From Klebsormidium nitens (taxonomy: Eukaryota > Streptophyta > Klebsormidiophyceae > Klebsormidiales > Klebsormidiaceae): a DNA stretch of 44,833 bases. Positions within the stretch are counted from its first letter, which is position 1; each line of letters begins with the position of its first letter. The stretch spans positions 1 through 44,833 of the forward strand of contig DF237336.1 of assembly GCA_000708835.1 (NCBI GenBank), written 5' to 3'. The translations under genes were made by a program, and so were the position numbers. Below the pieces are notes generated by a model. It worked only from the letters and a program-made list of their open reading frames with translations, did not search any database and was not told the DNA's origin. Below, piece by piece: positions 35,086-44,833 of this stretch.

Positions 35086-35868
35086 CTAGAAGAGTCCCCT
35101 TTCCAGAAGGTGTGCAGGATCCTGCCCTCACTGATTTCCGCAAGTGCTTCAGGGTGCGATGGTTTTAACTGAATGAGCACGAAGCTTGCAACCAAAGGTA
35201 GTGGGATGTGACGCCTCGAGCACATCCATCCATCTGCAGAAAGCTTCCAAACTCAGAGTGCATTGCAGCCACGAAAGAAGTAACCTTCCACTCCTTCTCT
35301 GTCGCTCTCCCCGCCTAGTCTGCCAGCGCTCTTGCTGAGAACAACATTTGATTCTTGCAAGGAAACCTGTTCAAAGTACTGAAGACTTAAAGTGAGCTGA
35401 GCAATGCGAGGCCCAGCCTGCTGCACTGCATGCATCGTGATCTAGAGCGAGATCACCACATGACTGACGCTTTACTCCTACTGCGAAGAACCAGCCGCAT
35501 CGAACGGTTCTAAACGGGTTGCGGGGGCACTGGCAGTGGCTGCAAATGTGGTCGTCCATGTTGTGGGATCCCTGGCTCGAACAGACACTGATAGCCGTCG
35601 ATGTTGAAGGGTACTAATCGGATGTTTGTAGCATCGCCCAGGGCCCAGCTGAATGGGCTTCCGACAAGTACCGTCGGTTCACTGCCTTCACTGAACAGCA
35701 ATTTGCTGCATTCATGCATAATCTGTGTCCTTGCATTGCCATTACTGGCATTAGCATCGGAGTTTGGAGCTTGATTAGACTTACGCTCTTGGACATCCTG
35801 ACAGTGGCAGTGCAAAGCGCTTTTCTCTTGATCTTCCTCGTTAAAAAGTTGAAGGGAAGGCGCCAAAT
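35086..35868. promoter_or_regulatory. Divergent intergenic region between the orphan gene and CSP41
   Basis: These 783 bp separate the start codons of two oppositely transcribed genes and therefore must hold both 5' UTRs and promoters. I see no TATA box or repeated motif that I can assign. A plus-strand frame at 35714-36055 overlaps the CSP41 first exon in another frame and is not supported as a gene. Confidence 0.4.
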
Positions 35869-38800
35869 ATGGCCAATGGATCCGCCTGCCGCTCTCTTTC
35901 TGCTGTCGGATCCTTCATTGGCCAAACTGAAAGCTACACTTGCCAAGCAAACAGGCGCTCGTCGCTCGCATTCGCATTCCACTCGAAGAATCTCCAAGCA
36001 GTCTCCAGTGGAAGGTATTCGGAAGCCAATGCAGCCACTCTGCTGCCATCTTTGAACTCGTCTTTCAACGGCATCAGCAGCATTGCTCTGCACGCCACCC
36101 AGCGGCCGTGCACACCTGCTTCTCAGGCCAGACAAAGAGGTGGCGCCGTCACTGCCAGTGCTTCCAGGAAGGTACTGCTTGTCAACACACACGCGGGAGG
36201 CCATGCGGTGATTGGCTTCTGGCTGGCCAAGCAACTGCAGGAGGACGGCCATAAAGTGACGTTCTTCATTGCAGGTGAACAGAGGAATCCTACTGCAATT
36301 TGTGGAGCAATGTAGAGGTCCCGCAACCTAAGTCAATTCCAGCGCTTGCCAACTGCTCCGCACGACAGAAGATGTCCACTCACCCAGTCGGTGCTCTACT
36401 TTTTTGGATCATGGAAAAACTAGGGTCTATCCTGGCGCCAAGCTGCCAACTCCATGCCATGCTTGTTTTCATGCAGGAGATGAGTCATCCGACAAGAACA
36501 AGAAGGAACCCTTCACCAAGCTGGAGGCAAGTTCCTCCATGACCACTGAATACTTGTCAATGTATGAGTTGCGACTCAACCATGTCTGCTTGGCAAGTGG
36601 TGGACCTTGAGAGGCGGAATGTGGCCTCATACGATATAGCAAGATCCAGGCGCGCTAGAGACTAAGTATATAGCAAGACAAACAAGTCACAACTCTCTTA
36701 CCCTTGTTGTCCAAGGCCTAACATTGCTCTTCAATATTAACATTTCTGCAACGACAATCTGGTTGACAAAGGCACATCCTGATAATGGACACTCAAGACC
36801 GCTGCTGTTATCTCTGCAGGAGTTGCGCTCAGCTGGCGTGAAAGTAGTGTGGGGCTCTCCTGCTAAAGTTGGCGGCGCTGTTGAGGGTAGCTTTGACACA
36901 GTCATCGACAACAATGGCAAGGACCTGGAGTCTGTCCAGTAAGTATGCTCTGGATGATGCGGGACCGCTGTGATCAAAGATTCTCGCCACTTTTGTAGAT
37001 CATGATGTTTTCCTATTTGAGGCTTCGCACAACCTGTTACCTTGTAATGGGTGTATACTTGTGTCAGCCAATGCTCAGGGTTGTGAACTGCTTGCCGGGA
37101 GCAACCCGCCTCAGACGTGGCGCTTGCTGTGCAGGCCTGTGGCGGAGTGGGCTCTGAGCAACGGCGCGTCGCAGTTCCTGTTTGTGAGCAGCGCAGGAAT
37201 CTACAAGAACACCGAGGAGCCTCCTCATGTTGAGGGGGTAAGACTCTTTCTTGTCTCGATTTACTTTCAAGCTGGCCCTTAGAGGCCACAATGTCATCGT
37301 TCATGGCCAATTCCTGCCAAAACCAGTTGTGGGTTGAGTTGCTTCCCTCACTTTCGCAGCCACGTGATTTGAAACTTTGATGGAAGTACACGAGTCACAA
37401 TCTCACTTTGAGTATTGCGTCCCAAGTCTTCACCGAACCTCGCACAAAAAACGGGATTGATAGAAGGAGCATGTCAGGGAGTCAAAAGCCAAGCCCAGCA
37501 GTCTCAGCCTTCCGAACAAACTCCTGCACAGACTCCCAAAATACTTGGCAGTTGGCTTGTGAGTTTGTCCATTCTAGATACCCATTGTCCATAGCAGATC
37601 CTCGACTCCCACCTTGTTTCGAGTCCACACTGTTGGGGTGCCCTTTGTGACATGCGGCTGCGCGGTGGCCGTGCGTGCAGGACCCGGTGAAGGCGGACGC
37701 GGGCCACGTGCAGGTGGAGAAGTACCTGAACGAGGCCGGCTTCTCAAGCGGGGCCGCCTTCTTCCGGCCGCAGTACATCACTGGCAAGTACAACAACAAG
37801 GACTGCGAGGAGTGGTTCTTCGACAGTGAGTGCGCCCACACCCACCCTGTATCAAGTCCTGACATAAGCCGGCAGTCAGAAATTGTGGAAGCTTTCTAAG
37901 GCGCAGCCATAATGCAAGAAGACTGTGAACAGGACCAGACGAGGACATTCCAAACGTGCCATGGAAGCGTGTTGCGTCCTTGACGACTGAGGTCTCTGCT
38001 GACGATCTGCTGCCTTCAATGCTCTTCGAGTTGGCCTGCTGATCTGGCTCGACCAGTTTAAGGAAGGATTTCGAGGACGACCTCATGCATCTCATCAGTG
38101 CCCAGTGAGTATCTAATAGATGGGTTGGCCTAAGGCTGCCACAAGCCATTTGGAGGGGCTGATGCTGTTGATCCAACTCGTTTGGACCTCGTGCCTCAAT
38201 CAAGACTCGATATAGCCGCAGGCGAGGCGTGGCATCAACTCCCTTGTGAATCTCCACTGTGCGATACTGCAATTTCTGCCGCTAGTTTATCACCAGCTCG
38301 AAGCTGTTGGTACCATTCACTGTTCGGACCATTCACCAGCTCGAAGCTGCAGAGGCACGTGCTAATAGTCGGGAATGGAACTGCATTCAGCGTCTCTCAG
38401 CGCGCGCACGCCGGTTGCTTGGTGCAGGGATTGCGCGTGACCGCGCTGTGCCTATCCCTGGGTCGGGGATGCAGATCACCAACATCACCCCGGTCACGGA
38501 CCTGGCGGCCATTCTGGCGGCGGCGGTGAACCAGCCGGAGAAGGCGGCGGGGCAGGTGTTCAACCTGGTTGGGGACAGGGGGGTCACCTTCGACGGGTGA
38601 GGCCACTCGCAGGCTGGGGCTGGAAACAAGGCAGAGCGGATTGGTGCTAACGCACAACTTCGTGTAAAAGCTTCTTCCTGGAGTCCTGGTTACCTGGATT
38701 CTCGAGTCTGACCCCGGGGGCCCGCATCAAAAAGGGGTCTCTAAGAAGCATTTACCGACGAGCGTGGTCAGCTTCGCACGTCACGGTGTAACCCTCCAAC

Positions 38801-39562
38801 GCCTATTCTCTTCGCAGTTTTTGGACTTACGCCCGCATTCAAAAGCAATGAACAGTGAACCCCGGCTTAGTTCCCTTTGTGCTCCCCTCTTTCCAGGCTG
38901 GTGCGCTTGGCGGCCAAGGCTGCGGGCAAGGACCCGAAGGAGGTCAAGATCGTGCACTACGACCCCAAGAAGGCCGACGTGGACGTCAAGAAGGCCTTCC
39001 CCTTCAGGAACGTGGTAAGGAAATGCACCCAGGGCTTTATCCTGTGTGCCAAGCTTGGCGTATGGTTTTCGAGCTACTCGGAAAGTTGTTCAAAAGGAGC
39101 TCTTGGTGCAATCGAAAGTTGTGCTACCCGATCCTTGGGAGAAAGTGCGCGATGATGTACTTCTCAAGGTTTTTGATGCATTCTTTGAGAGATCAGACCT
39201 CCATTGCAAGCTCTATCGGTAATTTGCACTTCCTTGCGTTCTATCGAATGCTTTTTGATGCATCAGGCTTTCTGGGCATGGAGCTATTAACATTCTTCTG
39301 ACCAGTTTCAAAATCCAGCGTTCCTTGCGAAAGGGATAGGAAATATATGAAGTAAATTCCCTAGTGCACGAGTCTTTTTCCTCTGCAGCACTTCTATGCT
39401 GAGCCGCGCGCCGCCAAGAAGCTGTTGGGGGTGACGCCCCAGGCCCAGCTGCTGGACGTGTTGACGGCGCGGTACCAGGATTACGTCGCGAGCGGGCGGA
39501 ACAAGAAGGACCTCAAGGACAAGCTCGCGCTGGACGACAAGATCCTCAAGTCAGTCAAGTAA
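35869..39562 (+). CDS. CSP41A: Chloroplast stem-loop RNA-binding protein CSP41
   Basis: Eight exons: 35869-36274, 36477-36526, 36820-36938, 37135-37237, 37681-37825, 38428-38596, 38897-39014 and 39389-39562, giving about 427 residues. The first ~98 residues are a serine and alanine-rich plastid transit peptide. An atypical SDR/epimerase fold follows: [16 protein letters not shown] (Rossmann glycine loop), then [53 protein letters not shown] and [10 protein letters not shown]. The pattern fits CSP41a better than CSP41b by memory. CSP41 proteins bind stem-loops of plastid mRNAs and rRNA, protect or cleave them, and associate with ribosomes and transcription complexes. All introns are GT-AG except the second (36527-36819), which starts GCAAGT: a GC-AG intron is the only choice I found that keeps the frame. 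Start 35869 gives the transit peptide. Confidence 0.94.
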
Positions 39563-40822
39563 AGGGCGGCTCGTGAACACGCACGCACAGGTGTTGGCTG
39601 CGCGGCGTATGCCGGGCTCGATCTCGAATGAGCTGAGCATGAAACTCGAGTTGGAGATATGAATACTTGAGGAGAGGATTCAGGGTTGCCAACCTCTCAA
39701 CATTGAGAACGATTTTGTACTTGGCAGCCTGATGTTCTTACATTTTGTTACGTCGGATCGGTAACGACCGTCCGGCCATGTTGCAATCCTGAATTCGTGG
39801 TCACCATCAAACGTTCAACACAAGGACCTACAGGATCCCGTACACGCGGTTGGACAGTCGTACAGATTATTGGCAGATTGTCAAGTTGCTCCAATCATTG
39901 TAACCGGCCGAGCTTATTGGACGGTCGATCCGGTTGCATGGGCATTCGCTCGGTGGGCATGCGGCTTAACGTGCATCATAAGCATCGCGCATGTCGTCGA
40001 TCTCGATGTCATATGGCGTGGCCGCCTGGCCCGCCCTCGAGTCCGCAATTAAGCATGCATATGTCAGCGAAAGCATGCTAATGTACATGAACTTATTCCA
40101 ATTCGGATCTGTCTGTGGAACTGTCAACGCAAGGAAATTTTGAACTATTTTCGGATGTGTGTGTGCATGGAATTCTCGGTGCAAGGAAGTTCAGCTTTGC
40201 ATGCCACCGTTGATATCTAAATCGCGCGATCTGGCCGTTGCCGCCGCTGCATCAACGTATCTGCTAAGTTTGCCCATAGCTGCGCACGTTAAGACGTTCA
40301 CAGCTAAAAGTCTAGCTGATCGAGCACGTAGGAGAACCGTCACGGTCGACTAATTAATCTTGTCTTCATGGCCCCTCGAAACAACTTTGATCAAACAATT
40401 ACAATTACAATTATCTCGATCGATCAAACTCAAGTTAAGCCTGCGCGCTTCATGCCGCATCCGATCTCATTGCGGTACGTCCATTTGAACGATGTATCCA
40501 AAACATTCGCCATGCCGTGAGTTTGCCGCCCACGTAATTGGCCACCGGCGCTGTGCATATTGTTAACGTACGTGCTGCATGCATCTGTCGATTCGGGCCG
40601 ATTGCGCGCAAGAGATCGAGATGTGGGGACCTTGGTCAACTTCGTATAAGCTTCCAGTTATGAGAGGTTTGATTGTCTTATCTGCGGTACCTGAATGACC
40701 TGCAGTATCAACAGACTGAGTCACAGGAATCCAGTCACCTGGAAGCACGGGAAGAGGAAACAGCGCGGCCTTCTTACTTTTTGAATTGTTGCGTTTTTAG
40801 ATTCTATGACTGTTCTTCTGTT
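39563..40822. other. Gene-free intergenic stretch after CSP41
   Basis: These 1.26 kb separate convergent genes and contain no supported exon. The sequence is AT-richer, with many TGCATG and CGATCG words like the other gene-poor stretches. A pair of diverged direct repeats lies at about 40103-40195. Confidence 0.55.
40103..40195. repeat. Diverged tandem duplication, about 48-bp unit
   Basis: Two copies begin TCGGATCTGTCTGTG (40103) and TCGGATGTGTGTGTG (40151). They continue through GTCAACGCAAGGAA and TCTCGGTGCAAGGAA at matching offsets. Similarity is obvious but imperfect, with several substitutions and small indels. It has no link to a gene. Confidence 0.5.
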
Positions 40823-43159
40823 TCACAGAATCGCCCACAGCCCAGAAATAGCCGCAGCCGTGATCGCGAAGCTCCAGAGACCTGGAAGCACAGCCGGAAA
40901 AAGACGGCATCAGCATCGGAACAATGACATCATCTTCGCGCCTGCATCTTCACGAGACTGACATGAAACCTGCGCTTCAACCAAGCTCTCCATTTCACCA
41001 GCATATGCTGATCGCGAAGGACGGCGGCAGTCCAACGAGAGTAGATTGAGGCATCGAATAACTCTCGGGGCACTCTCGGGGCCTTGCGCCAAACTGCTGA
41101 GACACCACTGTCAGAACAGCGAAGACCGCGTTCCATCCGGATGCACCCGATAATGGATGCCCAAAAGACTTTTCCAAGCCGGCCTTTGTTGACACCTGGT
41201 GCTCACCCGGAGTAAAGACGGCTGCTGGCGAGCTTGGAGGCGGTGCGGTGGCGTTGACTCCTGCAGTGAGCATTAGTAAGGCCAGTGAGAGATCCAGCAA
41301 TGCAAACCTAATGGACAAGCGAACACGCCTACGTCTTTGCAGCAATAGAAGGGCCTCAGTTCTTTCTTGACTGTCCAACCGTTTTCCCTGATAGTCATAA
41401 TCCTGAGATCTTTTTGTTTTCAGCATTTTCTGGCGGGCAGAGACACTACGAACTTCGCCAAGGCATTCCTGATGGATATGCGAGAAGAAGCAAGAATTTC
41501 TGCTCTGATATGGTCCCTACGAAGCTCGAGAAAGTGCGAGAAGAATGGGGGCTAACCTCCCGCCACGACCCCGACTTCTCTGGCCGCAGGGGCTGGTGCG
41601 GGAGCGGTCTCGGTCGCAGCTAGAGCGGGAGCCGGCGCGGGAGCGACCGCGGAAACCGGCGCTTGAGCGGGGGCCGGCGCTGCACAGATGGGGTTTGGGG
41701 GTTTAGGGCCAGGGGAACAGCGGGCGCGATCGCACTAGAAACAGACTCCAGTGATTCGCACAGGTTGATCAGGAGTTCTAAAAGTGGATCAGGCACTCTC
41801 GCAAAAGACAAAAAGCAGGGAGGTGGTATGATCGGTATCATTGACCAGGTCCATGCATAAGATTCTCTCGGGCGATTTTGCCGTGTTCGACGAGAGATAG
41901 GTTTACTTTGCAGCAAGCGGCTGCGCCTCAGATGACGACGAAGACTTGCATACCGATGCTCGAGAGCGCTTCCACAATCACAGTGGAACTTGAGTTTAAA
42001 GAGACATTCTCTTTGACTGCAAAGAAAGCGGGCACTTTGAGTGCTTGAGGGTGAACGTTTTCCAATTGGATATCACTCCCTAAGACCAGCGAAAGGAGAA
42101 GCGGCATTGGTCTGACCTGACACGTTGGACGCGTTGGCCCCTCCGAGGAGGCCCGGCAGCACAGTCGAGATGTTGGGCCCTGCAATCATATGCAACGGCG
42201 GCCTCAGAGGGCTGAGCATCAGAGAGGCACTCCGAATACACGTTGCAGACCAGCCGAACCAGCCGACAATACGTTTAGAATTTAAGTCTCGAGACCAGCC
42301 AAGAGCTTTGTTTCTAAGGCATCCGATCTTTTCGAAGTGCACGTACCTGCGGTCACAGGAGCTGGGGCCGAAGCAGGGCCTGTTTCACACATTGGGAGGA
42401 AAAAGTTAGGGAGGGGCTGCCGTGCGTGCCGGTGCTTTAGAAGAACGAATGACCAGCAAGCATCTCATGATGGGTTAAGCCGACGTTGCTACGCCTTGCT
42501 GCCCTAAACTCAGTGTTCTTGCATTGAATGGTCGAGAAAAAAGGAGGCATTGCTGACGTATATGGACCAATCCGGTCTGTGGCCTATAGTAAAATCAAAG
42601 TGACCAGGTGTTCAGAATAACAGCAAGACTCTGTACTAACAGTATTTTATTGTATAGCAAAACCGTGGCAGCATTTGATCGAAAAGCAGGTTGAAAGAGC
42701 GGCATGCAGGCATCAAACTCTTGACCGACATTGGGAGGGTCGATACGGTATCAGATGTTTTCTGTGGTTGACCTTGCTTCTTAAAGCTCCTAAGCTTGGG
42801 CTCTCAAGGGACACCAAACCAGCGCAGTGCGAACGCACGTAATTCATAGCTGCATCGCCCATTCTTTTCCATTTCTTCCATGTTTCTGTGCCATCGAGTC
42901 AAAGAGCTTCCAAAGAAGGGACCTCGTCACATGTGCCCTTGATTACACCAAAAAGAAACTGCAAGTGAAAAGCTGATGCACTTTCTGTAATTATTTACTA
43001 TCAGAACCTCACGCAAGACCACAGACGCAGACGTCAAATCACACGGATCCGTGCCGGCTGCTTTTGAAGCCACGTACCTTGCGCAGACGTCCGCAGGAGG
43101 AGGGCCAAGAGGAGGACGGAGAAAAACGCGCCATGCGCCAGTGCGCGCCGGGGAGCCAT
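40823..43159 (-). CDS. Small secreted GPI-anchored arabinogalactan-like glycoprotein
   Basis: Seven exons in coding order: 43078-43159, 42347-42379 (33 nt), 42117-42179, 41954-42016, 41557-41679, 41207-41260 and 40823-40881. All introns are GT-AG and all interrupt codons in phase 1, giving about 158 residues. Residues 1-27 form a signal peptide (RR, then a leucine-rich core, likely cut after TSA). The body has APAP blocks (exons 2 and 5) typical of prolyl-hydroxylated, O-arabinogalactosylated proteins, and six N-glycosylation sequons at N41, N54, N57, N63, N67 and N124. The last 18 residues (LWSFAITAAAISGLWAIL) form a hydrophobic tail after a small-residue stretch, as in GPI signals. The layout matches arabinogalactan proteins at the plasma membrane or wall. 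No known gene is recognised. The model rests on splice and phase logic; the exon-5 donor GTTAGC is weak, and exons could be missing. Confidence 0.6.
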
Positions 43160-44833
43160 CCTGGAACAAGGCTTAGCTATTGGCGCCGCAACCAGCAAAA
43201 GCTCGCGGAGGCTTTGAGGCCTTCCACTCTTGAGTACTAATCCGGGGCGTCACTACTCGCTGGCGCGACGAGGACGAAACGAAAAAAATGGGCGTCTTCG
43301 AGAATACAGAGCGCTCATGTAGGTCCTAGCTCAATGCCCAAAAGTTGGCTTGTTGGAAAAGCTCTTTGAAAAGCTCGCGCGACGAGGGAAGCACAAAGAA
43401 TCTAAAGACGGCCAGATCACATGCACGACGCAGCACAGTGCCCTCGCAAACGCTCATTACGAAAGTTGGTCAGAGCTGTTCGGCTGGGTAGACGTGGGCA
43501 CTGCACGGCCAAGTTGTCAAGCGGTGGTCAGCATCTTCAAGACGGGCGCTTTTGCTGCTTTCACGGTCAACATATCATCTCCAGCGCACGTCTTCGTCTG
43601 GTGCGCAGAGCAAGTGTTGCGTCTTTGACAGTACCTGCGTTGACTGTTTTTCTTCTGTGACGAAGGGTACCAAGACCAGCACGGCAAGTCGTATCTAGCA
43701 ATTGTCCACCTTATGGAACGCAAACTTGAAAGCTGCTAGCCTCAGGAACAGTGTAGGAAGTTGACGTACCGACCCAGCGTTACTGTAAAAGCCAGCCTGG
43801 TCCGGATACAAGCTAGGATCCTCGCAGCCTTGTGTTCATTGAATGTCTAATTTGGACAAGCCGCGCGGTCCGCAACCAGAATTGAGCATTAAGTCTGGCT
43901 GGCGCCTTGCAAAGAACGGACGGCCGCTATGTCACGACGATAAGCGCGAACCTTAAGCGACATCAGAATGGTAGTCTAGGCCAAGATCAAAGATAAGAGC
44001 TGACTAAACGGGGATGAAGCGTCGGGCCGCGCCCCACGCGCGCCAGCCTGTGATCTGTCCGCTTTTGAGAATCCACCGTCGGCTTTAAGCGCTCGATCAG
44101 CCTCAAGAGCTTAATGACATTGATATCATTGCGGCGCAGCGGCCAGCAGGCTGACATAAAATCTCGTCTCGTAAGTCATTGATTCAGATTGGGCGAGCTA
44201 GCTACAGTAGATATCGCGATCACGCGAGTGGCATGCATATGGTAAAATCAGTTGGCCTGCATATGGACCTACGGTGTACTGCAGCTCCTATGTCTTCGGT
44301 TTGCCAATGCAGGGCCGCCTGCAACCATCGCCCGCGGCCGGCCGCGCAGGCGCAAGTAAGTTGTACATGCCAATAGCGTTGTAGAAGAAGGTGACAGGTC
44401 CGCCCGTAACTGTGCCCGGTTGCTTGATGGAAAAGTGCTCGGGACTTTGGCCAAGATTCGCTCGAAGCGATAAGGCCAGTCAGAAGCTGCCAAGTGTCCA
44501 GGCCCGAAACATGGTGTTGGAGCCTCGGGAGGGCGGCGGTTGCCGAAGCTGCGCACTGAGGATGTATTGTTCTACCGGCACTACTACCGACCATTACGTG
44601 AGACTAGCAGTGGGGCAGGTCGTGGTACCGGTTCAAAGTCTACCGCGCATTTTTGACCGGCCGAAGTGCCTTAGCTGCAGTCGCAGACCGAGTTGCAAGC
44701 TAGGTTTCAAATGATCCGGATCCTCTACACGTTCGCGTGACTTTTAATACCCGGTACGCGCAACGGCCAAAATAAGTTGCATGTACTGTAGAGGTTAATT
44801 GTCAGATAATAATTCCGTACCTTAGTTCCGTAC
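43160..44833. other. Right-end region without a supported gene
   Basis: The left edge should hold the promoter and 5' UTR of the AGP-like gene. The rest shows only short frames with no motif, and an AT-richer texture with TGCATATGG and CGATCG-type words like the other gene-poor stretches. A gene beginning beyond the window could have its promoter here, but nothing shows it. Confidence 0.5.

Noticed and set aside
40910-40941. Alternative last exon of the AGP-like gene ending LFRC
   Set aside because: It is phase-compatible but gives no hydrophobic tail. The exon at 40823-40881 gives a GPI-like C-terminus and was preferred. Both could be used as alternatives.
1-44833. Bacterial-style systems: CRISPR arrays, operons, toxin-antitoxin or phage genes
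   Set aside because: The telomere, spliced genes and plastid-targeted products show a eukaryotic nuclear chromosome. No regularly spaced repeats or viral or transposase motifs were seen.

Overview
This window is the left end of a nuclear chromosome from a photosynthetic green alga (Chlorophyta). It opens with twelve perfect copies of TAAAACCC, the C-rich strand of the Chlamydomonas-type telomere repeat TTTTAGGG. The protein genes are cut into many short exons with GT-AG introns, mostly GTGAG donors. Several products are typical of the green plastid lineage: a plastid ClpB3-type chaperone, pTAC14/PAP7 and CSP41. I cannot name the genus. The exon chains below were assembled by eye from splice consensus, reading phase and remembered family patterns; no alignment or RNA evidence was available.

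Layout, left to right. The telomere (1-96) is followed 55 bp later by an intron-bearing elongator tRNA-Met(CAU). Next come an RCHY1/PIRH2-like CHY-RING ubiquitin ligase (+, 487-3221), an AT-richer gene-free stretch with a perfect hairpin, plastid ClpB (-, 5674-10980) and mitochondrial pyruvate dehydrogenase kinase (+, 12668-16346). ClpB and PDK are divergent. A single-exon wax-synthase-type MBOAT acyltransferase (-, 18199-19374) follows. Beside it lies a 37-bp inverted repeat around a G-rich, telomere-like loop. Then come pTAC14/PAP7 (+, 20408-24684), a second gene-poor stretch with a perfect 46-bp palindrome, an LSM11-like Sm protein (-, 26507-29509) whose fourth intron holds a 570-N gap, an unrecognised gene for an acidic, probably beta-barrel protein (-, 31477-35085), CSP41 (+, 35869-39562) and a small GPI-anchored arabinogalactan-like glycoprotein built entirely of phase-1 exons (-, 40823-43159). 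The last 1.7 kb holds no gene I can support.

How the genes relate. This is an ordinary eukaryotic neighbourhood, not an operon or defence island. Four products probably act in or on the plastid: ClpB protein disaggregation, pTAC14 in plastid transcription, CSP41 in plastid RNA stability, and perhaps the beta-barrel protein in an envelope. The others serve mitochondrial carbon entry, lipid esterification, ubiquitination, histone-type RNA processing and the cell surface. I did not find a multi-gene novel system. The items most worth a second look are the all-phase-1 glycoprotein gene, the orphan acidic/beta-barrel protein, the LSM11-like protein, the intronless acyltransferase beside an inverted repeat, and the long perfect palindromes in the gene-poor stretches.
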